Shown here piece by piece: positions 7,643-17,851 of a stretch of 37,746 nt of DNA; position 1 is the stretch's first letter; each line of letters starts with the position of its first letter. The DNA lies in NCBI GenBank assembly GCA_018524725.1, contig JAEUWP010000618.1, positions 1 to 37,746 of the forward strand, given 5' to 3'. A program made the translations under genes and the position numbers. The stretch comes from Podaxis mareebaensis. Lineage: Eukaryota; Basidiomycota; Agaricomycetes; Agaricales; Agaricaceae. The notes beneath the pieces were generated by a model that searched no databases, was not told the origin of the DNA, and was given only the letters and a program-made list of their open reading frames with translations.

Positions 7643-10120
7643 GTGCTGGTCTGCATTGTTGAAGAAGACCAATGGAAAGGAGCTTTCCACACCCACCAAG
7701 GATTATTTGAACCCATGGTCATGTTTTTTGGGATGTGCAACAGTCCCATGACTTTTCAGAACATGATGGATACTATCCTTGCCCCTCTCATTGTGCAGAA
7801 CAAAGTTATTGTCTATATGGATGATATCCTTATCCACACTCCCACCAAAACCAAACTGCGGAAGATGACAAAAGATGTATTCAAGATCTTGTGGAAACAT
7901 GATCTTTACCTCAAACCAGAGAAATGCGAATTCGAGAAAATGACCCTCACCTACCTCAGATTCATCATTTCCCCTAATGAAGTCAAGATGGACCCAGCCA
8001 AACTCAAGGGAATAGTGGACTGGCCTACACCTAAGACAGTCCAAGACATATGAAAATTCATTGGGTTCTGCAATTTCTATTGCAAGCTCATCAAGCACTA
8101 CACCCACCTGTCCTTACCCCTTAACACACTTCTCAAGAAGTCCAACACTCCTTTCAAATGGACAAAAGAAGCTGATGATGCATTTAGAAAATTAAAGCAA
8201 CAGTTCCTGGAAGAACCTGTTTTAATCACCCCTGACCCTTCAAAACCATTTGAAATTCAAACTGATGTGTCTGCTTACACCTCTGGAGCAGTTCTTCTCC
8301 AGAAGGACTCAAATGGTGTGTTACATCCATGCTTCTACTATTCCAAACCATTCTCCCAAGCCAAACAGAATTATCATGCATCAGAACAAGAATTCCTAGC
8401 CATCATCCATGCACTACAAGAATGGTGTCATTACATTGATGGACCACCCTATGAAACAATGGTATGGATGGATCACAACAACATTATTCATTGGGCCAAG
8501 CCATCAAAACTGTCAAGATGAACCATTCGATGGTCCACTGTGATCAGTGCCCATAAAATCAAGATTCGCCATATTCCTGGACCTAAGAACTGCACTGCTG
8601 ATGCTTTGTCCAGAAGACTGGACCACACCTCAACAAGTAAAGACATGGAGCTTGAAACAACAAAAGTGGCCATCCCACTAGAGAAGTTTCAGACTAGCAA
8701 CTTCACCAATGCTAACACAAAATTGGCTAATTCAGGAGAAAGTGATGGAATCAACATCATAGACCCTGATGTTGAAAATGAAGCCAAGAAAGGAAAGGAT
8801 GGAACCATAGAATTGGATCAAGAAGGTCATATTCAACTTCCTATGGACTCCACACTTAAGAAGCACTTATTGCAGCATGTACACAATGCACCAGCTGCAG
8901 GACACCCTGGAGTCACCGAAACCCTCAGGAAACTTCAAGAATACATCACCTGGCCCAGCATTCACACCTATGTCATGAACCATGTGAAAGGATGCCCTAC
9001 CTGCCAACAATACAAGATCAACAGACAACCCTTGAAGCCCCCCCTCCAACCAATTCCAGGTCCCCAATCATCACAGCCTTTCACCCAGATGTCCATGGAC
9101 CTCATTACAGACCTCCCCAAATCCAATGGATATGATGCAATATTGTCCATGGTGGACCACAGTCTTACAAAGGGCATAATCATAGTACCCACTTCCAAAA
9201 CTGCCACCACTGATCAAATTGCAGACATCTTGATCAAGCATGTGTTCATTTGCACAGGAATACCCAACAAAATCATTTTGGACAGAGATCCCCAATTCAT
9301 GGCCAAATCAATACAAGCTATGTTCAAGAAGCTGAACATCGATCACATCCCCTCTACCACCTATCACCCTCAATTGGACAGATCAACCAAACAATTTAAT
9401 CAAGAAATCGAGATGTACCTATTGGCCTATTGCACCCAAAATCCCCACACCTGGCCCAAACACCTTCCTTTAGTCAAATTCTCCCACAACTCTTGAATGC
9501 ATGCCAACTGCCAGCAAATGCCATTTGAACTCATGTATGGTCACCTGCTCAAAGCTTTCCCAACTGAGCTAGCACCAACAAACTCCCCATTGGCTGAAGA
9601 AAGAATGAACTGGATTATAAATATCTGAGAAGCTGCAAAAATAGCACATGAGACTTCACACAAAATTATGACAGAACAGACACAAATGTGCACACTACCA
9701 AAAATAGAACCTGGCCAGAAAGTTTGGCTCAACACTCGAAATCTACCAATTCAGGTCACATCAAGGAAAATCACTGCCCATTGACTAGGCCTGTTCACCA
9801 TTATTAGGAAATGTGGAAACATATCCTATGAGCTATCTCTCCCAAAGAGCTGGAAGATACACAACATCTTCCATGTCCAATACCTCTATCCTGTCACCAA
9901 AAACAACATTTATGGCAAACACTTCTCAAGACCCCCACCTGACCTCATCCAAGGAGAAGAAGAATGGGAAGTCGAAGCCATAGTGGTGCACTATCACACC
10001 AGAAGACAAGGATTAGAGTTTCTAGTGCATTGGAAGGGATACCCAGAATCAGAATGAACCTGGCAAAATTTGACAGACCTGCACAATTCCCAGACCCTCC
10101 TCAATGCTTATAAACTGTGA
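7643..10120 (+). pseudogene. Chromovirus pol: RT / RNase H / integrase / chromodomain, six internal TGA stops
   Basis: A single reading frame carries the reverse transcriptase segment around VYMDDILIHT, then RNase H (FEIQTDVSAY, ASEQEFLAI, VWMDHNN). The integrase zinc finger follows (HVHNAPAAGHPG … CPTCQQ), then the integrase core (MDLITDLP, ILDRDPQF) and a C-terminal chromodomain at about 9955-10112 (EWEVEAIVVHYHTRRQG, FLVHWKGYPESE). TGA codons at 8051, 8519, 9494, 9626, 9782 and 10055 interrupt it. Each sits where the family has Arg, so each is explained by CGA to TGA. No TAA, TAG or frameshift is seen. The integrase catalytic Glu is Lys (9389-9391). The terminal TGA at 10118 may be a seventh converted Arg, since a TAA follows five codons later. 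The copy cannot make an active Pol. Confidence 0.87.
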
Positions 10121-10151
10121 CACAACCTACACTAAACCTCAAGCTACTCAA

Positions 10152-11099
10152 ATGTCTTTTACTTCTGACAACACTATGACCACTGACTACCCAACCACTC
10201 CCACTTCCAACACTGTTCACTCGAGCATCATCACAGACCCTCATCACTGTTCCACCCACTCCTCTCACTCATGAGCTGACACCTTCCCCAGAAGATCACC
10301 CCTCTACCCCAAGTCCCTTTCCTATGAAGAGCAGCAAAGACAAGTCACTGACATCACAGAAGTCAGGTGTCAAATATCTGAGGTGTTCCAACTACATGAA
10401 GCACAAAGCACCCAAAGGCAAGCCCTTCCAACTCATACCTTACAAGAAGCAGGTGATGCCACTCTTTCTGCCACAGTATGACTCAACTCTCTATATGAAG
10501 ATGCCTTTTCCCAAGCAAGGACTGCTCTTGAGCATGGTAATCAATCAACTGAAGTATTCAACTCTTTCAGGTTGACTTGGTTTAACACAATACATTGCCA
10601 GCTCCATGCTAACAGACTGGCCAATGAAGTCAGTACCTGCTTTACTCAGGTTATTGACCTGCCAGGACTTGATCAAGAAAGGCAATACCTCCAAGGCACC
10701 CACTATGCGATTCTGCAAGTGTGTGAGGATGTATCTGCTTTTCTCCACACACAAATTGGACTTAGATCTGGCAACATTACTTGCAACCCCTCATCCCAAT
10801 GGAACCAAGGAGCCACTTCAGTACCTGAGCAACTTCATGATGTGGATCAACAACACACTGAGACAGGAGCTTCTGGAAATACAGAACTTACTATCACTGA
10901 CAGCCCTATCCTCACCCTATCTGACCAACACACCACCTGCTATCAATGTAGCAATGTGGGTCATAGGGCAGATCAATGCACAAGATACTATTGCCCCTTC
11001 TGCCACCACTACACCCCTGGACATTACCAGAAGTACTGTTTCCTTAATCCCATTAGAACACATCCCCCATTCCACTACACCAGAATCCTCACCAACTGA
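10152..11099 (+). pseudogene. Extra 3' ORF of the chromovirus: helical protein with two zinc knuckles
   Basis: This frame begins at an ATG 32 bp after the pol terminator and runs to TGA at 11097-11099, with two internal TGA codons (10272 and 10479) of the same Arg-to-stop type as in pol. The middle part is rich in predicted helix (EEQQRQVTDITEV, LYEDAFSQARTALEHG). The C-terminal part has a canonical CCHC knuckle, CYQCSNVGHRADQC (from 10938), and then CPFCHHYTPGHYQKYC. Zinc knuckles in Ty3/Gypsy elements normally belong to Gag, upstream of pol. Here they lie downstream. It may be an accessory nucleic-acid-binding protein of this lineage or a separate gene. I recognise no named family. Confidence 0.6.
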
Positions 11100-11742
11100 G
11101 CCCAACTCACCATGGCCCAACTCACTGAGCATGCCACCTCTACTGGGCAGCAGGATGGTGGACAAGGAACTAGTGCTCCCTCAAATGATTGATCCCAGAA
11201 TACTCATCCCTCAGCTCTCCCCTTATCAACTCCCTCCTCCTCTGCAGCTTGACCCCCATTGTCAGGAGACTCAAGATCTCCTTTGCCCATTCATTTGCAC
11301 CACCACTGAGGTCACACTCTCCTTTGGGCAGGCCTCACCACTGCCGACAACATCCAAGGACCTAGATTCACTGACAAATGCCATGACAGATCTCCTCCAT
11401 GCCTCTCCTGTCATGCCATCAATACCACTATCATCCCCAGAGCCTCCAACCAACACATTTGCCCTCAATGACAGTCAGCTCAGTCAATCAAATGTGCCCT
11501 CTGAAGTGTCATGGATGACACAGGAGAGGGAATGCATGAATATCCTTACAACGATGAAAACATTACTGGAAGTCACTGAGTTGAGTGAGGACACTCGACC
11601 TTACAAAGGGGATCATGTTATGAATATTGCAGACTCCAAGACCACTGAGGAGACTGAAGAGCCCAAAGAGCAAACTTATGAAGACTGGGACTTGATGAAG
11701 CACATGATGGTTAGCCTCTGGCAGGAAACCACTGAGTTGTGA
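10606..11742 (+). other. Overlapping 378-codon open frame, coding status unclear
   Basis: A second frame is open from 10606 to 11742 without a stop and overlaps the zinc-knuckle ORF in another phase. Its sequence is Pro/Ser/Thr/Leu-rich and shows no motif. From 11100 onward it is the only open frame, so it could be the true C-terminal part reached by a frameshift. It could equally be an accident: CpG-depleted DNA tends to lack TAA and TAG, and converted TGA codons may have closed the real frame. I cannot decide between these. Confidence 0.3.
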
Positions 11743-11750
11743 CAGACACT

Positions 11751-12969
11751 TGATTGGGAAATGTGCAAGAAGGTAGATGAAGCATGTTGCTACCATGGAG
11801 TATACTTTCCATGCAATGATGACTTGTGATTGAATGCTGAACTTACCATTTCCTTTCTTAGACACTTTTCTATATTTGGACCAGGTATAAGTTTTGTCAC
11901 CTCTGTCATATTTATGCTTGCATCAATTATGTTTGCTCATGCAGACTTTTGCCATATGACGTATGCACTCTTCTTCTCTATCTTCATATGCCTTATGCCC
12001 TATGCCCTATGAGTTCCTTTTCTATGCAGTCCCTTCATCTTCATCTCTTATGCTACAATTGATCTACTTCCTTAAGTAGTCATTGGACTTACTATATGTC
12101 CTACACTTGGACATGTAGATTAACCAAGTCTAATCTTTATGTGTGTTACCTTCTCTTGGTACTTGAATAAGTCCTTGAGTGACAGTAGTGCATAAAGTCT
12201 ACAACTCTTTGCCCTTGTAGTCAGCTTTTCCCTCTCAGGCTTCTCATCAACATCTTGTCCTACAGAGTGTGTGATCTACATGAGTTTGCTGCCTAGAGAC
12301 AACATGAACAGCCACCCAAGGTTAAACAGATCAGCTCCTACTGACCTGTATAGGACTAGGACCTCTGCTTGTCTCTCTTACAAGGATAGGCTCCAACTTA
12401 GGTGTTGCTTAGCCAAAGAAGAAACCTTGTAACACTTCTTTCCCCATGTATATGTCCTTTGGACATAGTGACATGAATAGGGCTAAATCAGGAAAGATAT
12501 CAAACAGGAATCTGATAGACTATCTTATCTGCAAGCTCAACTTCATCACAGTATGTGGCATGCCAATGCTGTGTAAGACAAAAGTCATTGAGTGAGACTA
12601 GATGCTAGTCAGGGCCCATAACCTGTTGATAATGGGATTACAACATGTGTGCTATCAGAGCACTACATGCACAGTGGTTTGTCTAACTACTAGAGCTTGT
12701 ATCTCAGACTTATAGTGAGTAGAGCTTAGAGTGTGGAGATGCTTCAGTGAAGACTTAATTTATTGGTACAAATGTACAGCTCTTATATACAAAATACAGC
12801 TGGTCTGTGAGCAAGTACACATATACTACAAGTCCTTTGTAGAACATAATAGGGACATAGCAAACAGCCTTAATCTAATAATAGATGTTCTGTGTTGATC
12901 CCTGGAAAAGGGCATAATCTATATTAAGACATAGAACATATATGAAGTCTAGAGCATCTAGATAGAAGA
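11751..12969. other. Non-coding, decayed repeat DNA; no gene seen
   Basis: AT-rich, CpG-poor sequence without a convincing ORF. It should contain the 3' end of the chromovirus and the 5' end of the pogo element, but no clear LTR or terminal inverted repeat was found. TGCTATCAGAGC at 12650-12661, five bases after a TTACAACA, resembles a Copia primer-binding site after an LTR end. This is weak. Confidence 0.5.
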
Positions 12970-14554
12970 TTCAGTGGAATCATCAAAGATTCAACAGAAA
13001 AGGCACTGTGCAAGAGATACAAGAGGGAAGGAGGGCTAGGCACATCATCTAAACATGTTCAACAGACTGAACACCCAGAGATTACAGAAATGCTTGAGCT
13101 CTGGGTCTCTTGAGCATTATCTGATGGGATGGTTATAACAGGACACATTCTTTGCTCACAATGGGAGAAGTTTGCAGACCTTCTGTGTATTCTGAAGGAG
13201 GATAGGCTTCATTTGAGTGAAGGGTGGTTGACAAGCTTCAAGAAACAGAATGGATTGAAGGAGAGAGGAGGCAGCATGGTGAAGCTGGGTCAGCAAGTGA
13301 AACCCAGGTTGCTGACAAGAGGGCATGAATCCAAGCACTTGTTCAATCACACACTTATGAGTTAAAAGATATTTTTAACATGGATGAGATGGGCCTGCTC
13401 TATGTGTGAGTTTATTCTACTCTCCTAACCAGATTGTGTACTCACCTATGTGCAGCTTGCCTCCAGATCATGGTCTAGCAGACAAAGCAAAGCCTGGGGT
13501 CAAAGGACATAAAGTTTGTTCGACATATGTCTTTACAGTCAATGCAGATGGGTCAGAGAAGCAAGATGCACTTGTCATTGGAAAGGCTAAACAGCCTCAT
13601 GCATTTCAGAGGAAGACAGCTGTGCAGCTAGGTTTCAGCTACCAACACAATGCAAAGGGCTGGATGACAGCCATCATATACCAGGAATGGCTTGGGAAAT
13701 GGGACCAGGAGCTCTGTCATCAGAATCAGAGGGTCCTACTTCTACAAGATAATTTTTTGTGTCATATCATTCCCTCTGACCTCAAAAAGATTGAAATTGT
13801 CAACTTTGCACCCAACCTTACATTGCATATCCAGCCCCTCAACCAGGGCATTATTCACTGCTTCAAGGCTCACTACTGCAAGTCATTCCTTGAACATGCC
13901 ATTGACCACTATGAGATGGGTGTGATGCCAGCTGACATTTACAATATCAATCAGCTTGAGGCCATGCAATGTGCTTGTATGGCCTGGAACATAGTGGATA
14001 CCCATACAATCCAAAACTGTTGGCAAAAGGCTGCCATCCTCCCTGACCAACCTGCCACTCCCACCCAATCCACTCAGCTGTCCATTCCTATCAACTCTCT
14101 TCTTTCTGACAATGATCAGACAAAAGATATAGAGCAGCAACTTGAAGGTGTTTTGGATGACCTCAAGGCAACAGGAGTATTGCAGAAGATGAACCATATG
14201 TCCATTGATTCCCTTCTCAATCCTACCAATGAGAATTGCTCAATGGATGAAGCAACCAATGAGGAGATCTTCACAGCTGTTATGGAATCATGTGCAGTAG
14301 AGGAGATCAGTGAGAGCACTGGTGGTGATGATGATAATGACAGCAAAGATTACTCAGCCCAGCCTCCATTGTGCAAAGATCTCCTACAAGCATCTGCTTT
14401 GATGCACAGGTACCTTGCAACCTCTAATCACCCATTCTCTCACCAGATGGAGAACCTGTTGGTTTTATTCAACCAGACACTTTGCCTGGAGCAGGTAGTT
14501 ACACTGAAGGATACACATATTGAGGATTACTTCACTTGTAAAACTACTACCTAA
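12970..14554 (+). pseudogene. Pogo/CENP-B-type transposase (DDE_1), inactivated
   Basis: This is a cut-and-paste transposase of the Tc1/mariner superfamily. The order is a CENP-B-like DNA-binding region (HPEITEMLELWVS, then WEKFADLL and LSEGWLTSFKKQNGLKE), then the DDE_1 catalytic core with FNMDEMGLLY (first Asp), GLADKAKPGVKGHK, LLLQDNFLCH (second Asp) and IQPLNQGIIHCFKAHY. A Pro/Ser/acidic C-terminal tail ends at TAA. A 50-bp intron (13406-13455, GTGAGT…GTGCAG, with internal CTAAC) restores GLLYVLPPDHGLADK across its ends. Defects are TGA at 13111 and 13326 (both in Arg positions), a one-base frameshift near 13270, and Asn at 13841-13843 where the third catalytic Asp belongs. The start and the terminal inverted repeats were not located. 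Confidence 0.85.
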
Positions 14555-14730
14555 CTTAGATTCACCATAATATGCCATGTAGGATAGCCTTTATGATTAT
14601 TTCAAGTGTAATTATTCAAAATTTAATTGATTTTCACAACATATTTTCACATATTCTCATAACCCATACTCTGTCAAAACCCATAGCCCAGCCATGTCAC
14701 AAAGGAGTATGGAATAAGGCAGAGGCAACT

Positions 14731-15132
14731 GTACCCAGATTGCAACAGATAAATTTATCATCCCATAAGGGCTTGTCAGATCTCACTGCAGTTTGTCTTA
14801 GGAATTAATGTGATACAGGGGACCCAGTATACAAGAGTACACATGAGTAACCCTCTTCTAAGGGCAAATTCTATTTCTCAATTATTGGCATACATGGTAC
14901 CACATGGAACAAACTTCTAGTGGCACACACATATATAAAAAGGAGTCAGACAAAATAGCAGATAAAAGAAAAATCAAAACCTGAGGAAACCTAATCCAAC
15001 AGGGAAGAAAAATAAAAATCCATATACCCAAGAACCATATATTTGATACTATGTAAGTATTTAGTATTCACTATATAACTAAGCTCAAAAGATTATAAGA
15101 TGTTGGGTGAGGGTTAAAAAAAAAACATCAAA
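14731..15132 (+). repeat. 402-bp dispersed repeat, copy 1
   Basis: It runs from GTACCCAGATTGCAACAG to an A-run followed by CATCAAA. A second copy in the same orientation lies at 19687-20087, roughly 7-8% different by eye. It abuts the truncated LINE at its right end. No coding capacity is seen. It could be the 3' flank of the pogo element or a non-autonomous element of its own. Confidence 0.8.
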
Positions 15133-15133
15133 T

Positions 15134-15804
15134 GTGGCACTTGGCTCTCATTGGGCCTTGGTGCAGACCCAAACTTATGCATGTGCTTCACTCACTGCAT
15201 GACTGACCACATGCCTATCAGTGCTTTCAGACAGTGCTTCTTTCCAGGGTGCTACATCACCTCCTGCCCTTGTGGTGAAGAACTTGAAACTCAGGACCAC
15301 ATCATCCACCACCGTCCCCTTTATCACTGGCCCTATGGTATTCACATGAATATCTTTTGGCTCATCGAGTTCCTCCATGAAAACCTGGCAGCCTTCTCCT
15401 TCACTGACCAGATACAAGGACCAATAACCTTTGAGGATTACAACACCCAATGGCTTACTTGATGAGAGAGGCTGGCTTTACATGGTGCTCCAGATGTTCA
15501 CTAAAGGGCTGTTTTCCTTTTCTATCTTATATACACTTGCCTCTAGCTAGCTCCATCTCTCCTACCCCTCTTCATTTTTGTCTCTTTTCTCTCTCTGTTT
15601 GACTAGTTGTACATCATATATTGTGTTAGTTGCCTCATTGCTAGCTCCCCCACTCCATCTCCTCCTTCTATTTCTCTCTTTCTCTATTTCTTTCTCTAGT
15701 CTGTTAGGTTTCAGTTCTTGGGACTGCTATCATGCACCTGTTTGTAGTAGCTAGTCTATTGCAATAAATGTTGATTTAAAAATAAAAAAAATAAAAAAAG
15801 GAGG
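15134..15804 (+). mobile_element. 5'-truncated LINE 3' end (ORF2 C-terminus, 3' UTR, A-rich tail)
   Basis: A reading frame ending at TGA 15460-15462 encodes the C-terminal end of a LINE ORF2. It has DHMPISAFRQCFFPG and the cysteine-rich SCPCGEELETQDHIIHH block, which follows RNase H in fungal LINEs. One cysteine of the usual pattern appears as Arg (HHRPLY rather than HHCPLY). A pyrimidine-rich 3' UTR follows. The last part, GGGACTGCTATCATGCACC…, matches the tail of the half-LINE at 7315-7396, and it ends in a degenerate A-rich tail (about 15777-15799). 5' truncation is typical of LINE insertion. No clear target-site duplication was found. Confidence 0.78.
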
Positions 15805-17851
15805 GGGTGGTTGTATTGTGAGGCCATTTGAGTAAATGGTGACAAGAGCTTTTTTGCTTTAGGCTTTTAAGCACAATAATTGCATTCAATGGATTCACTT
15901 AGTATGTGCCCAAGTGTGGGGTATTGTAAAAAAGTTTAAGCCTACTGGGGCTTACTCAGAGCTTAGACCTTAAGTTCACACTGATGTACAATAAACCTGA
16001 TGTATTGGGATGTACATAGTGTAGGTATAAGGTCAGCTGTCATCATGGCAGCTGATGATGAGAATATAAGGAATATTTTCCTGATGGATTACTTAATCCA
16101 TCAGGGTTAGTGAAACAAAAATCAAACAATTAATTAATACAAAATTGGTTACAAGAAATGACAACCATAGTAGTAAGGGCTTAGCCCTTACAGTCAGTGA
16201 TCTGAATCAGCTTAGTGAGAAATGCAGAGAATGAAGATTCATAATACTATCAAGTCAGGAATGATGAATGGTGTTACACATATAGTAGATTTGGTCAGTG
16301 AAAGCTGATAATTATCATATGCACATACTTTACCAGTCCATGCATCCAGTGGAAACACATACACATCCACTACCAGAACACCCTATTGGGCAGAGAACAA
16401 TGTAGATTATAAATTATATGACTCTGTACTTGTATGCATAATCCTTTGTTGAGTCAGAATATTGTAACACTAGATTGTAATCACTCCTCAACTTATAATA
16501 TAAAATCCCCTTGATGATGCAAGATGAAGCAAGGGAATTCCTGCCAAGCTTCACTTAGAGAGTTGTTGTATTTTTGATGATCACTGAGTGATTGTTAAGC
16601 ATTTATAGGAGTTTTCTTCAGTCAATGTGACCTACTAGCAAGAGCCAGAACAAATACCCAGTAGTTTCCCCAGGAGTTTCCATAAGTTGAGAATCAGAAG
16701 TTAGCCTTAGCAGGGTTTACTAGGAGTACATTGCAGCTGCAGTCAGAGCACTCATCAGTATAAGTCAGTATATTTCCAGTAGTAGCAAGGGATCACTCTT
16801 GCTACCTTCAGTTCTTTGGTACTTGTATATTGTAGTGACACTACATCAGAGACTTGTCAATTTAAGAACAAACAGTCTAGTTCAATCTTGAAGGAAATCA
16901 CTGAGACCACCTCACAACAGCATCCCAGAAGTCCTTGTGTTAAGTGACAACAACACCAAGCACATACACATTCCCTCACTCCTTCACAACTCTCATTTCT
17001 TCTTTAACATTCCTAGAAAGCATTTTGATCTCACATCACTTTATTATCTCCTTCATTTCTGAATCAGAGTCCCCCATGAACTTGCTAGGGTGTGGCCTTT
17101 GGTAATACTATTTTATATTTCATTTCCACACTACCCCTATTATTTATTATATTGCATAGTATTCCATTTGCTGCCCCATCAACATCATGAGAAGAACTTC
17201 TAATTAATAAAGCTTCTTCAGATACTGAGGCTCAACTCAGAGATTGACTCTGGACTGGAAAGAAGTCTAATTCTACTAGAGATAGATAGAAGGACTTCTT
17301 TCTATGAATTGTTAGGTTGGTCCTTATCACCAGTCACCTAAGCTTTGCTAGGGGGCAGCTATCTCACTAGATAGTCTGCAGAGGTGCTAGGATCTAGTGA
17401 GAAGGATCACGATAAGAAGGTGGCAAGGCAAGTGTCCAGTTAAGTACACTCAGGAGGTCGAACATCTATGAGTTGAGAGTATGACCAATAGAATGTTTAC
17501 TACCACACTGATCATGAGCTAACATCAATCAGAAGTTAAAGGTGAACAATAACTTGAGATTTGAGAATATAGGAAGCTTGCGCTTCCAGTACATGGGCAG
17601 CTATTTAAGCTTTACTTCTAATGTCCTAAGAAGGTAACTATGACAAAGTAATGCTATGAGTCTGAGAGTCAATAGAAGCGAAGCTATGGAGCGGAGCGAG
17701 ATGAGAATAGAAACTGGGATGAGAATAGAAACTGGACAAGAAAGGAAACTAGCTAAGTAGGGAAATCGTACAAGACAGAGTTCAGGCGAGATACAGGAAT
17801 GCAAGGTGAAGTGTCTGTAGTAAGATAGAAAGAAACTATTTACTAGTTATA
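15805..17851. other. Non-coding AT-rich repeat DNA with LTR-like hairpins
   Basis: No ORF of note. A 12-bp perfect hairpin (CCTGATGGATTA at 16080-16091 with its complement at 16094-16105) and a 9-bp one (GTAAGGGCT at 16173-16181 with its complement at 16183-16191) sit about 250 bp before a TATA-like TATAATATAAAATCCCC (from about 16495). This order of hairpin, TATA and downstream leader resembles the U3-R-U5 layout of a fungal Gypsy LTR, so a solo LTR around 16.1-16.95 kb is possible. The ends were not defined. Confidence 0.4.

Larger units (their letters stand above)
7600..11750 (+). mobile_element. Ty3/Gypsy chromovirus, 5' part missing
   Basis: The element reads in the plus direction: reverse transcriptase, RNase H, integrase and chromodomain in one frame, followed by a further ORF with zinc knuckles. 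The sequence enters in the middle of reverse transcriptase. LTR, gag, protease and the first reverse transcriptase blocks are absent and would be expected beyond LINE-A, left of the window. No convincing 3' LTR could be drawn, and the right limit is a guess. CpG is strongly depleted throughout. Confidence 0.75.

Noticed and set aside
7569..7751. A 60-codon frame just before the chromovirus pol
   Set aside because: It overlaps the reverse transcriptase frame in another phase. FHTHQGLFEPMVMFFG in the neighbouring frame is the real coding sequence.
7643..10120. UGA recoding (stop read as an amino acid) in the chromovirus pol
   Set aside because: All sites correspond to CGA Arg codons in CpG-depleted DNA, the integrase catalytic residue is also lost, and the host genes here use TGA as a normal stop.
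16080..16191. CRISPR-like or attachment-site interpretation of the hairpins
   Set aside because: This is a eukaryotic genome, there are only two unrelated palindromes, and there is no repeat-spacer pattern.
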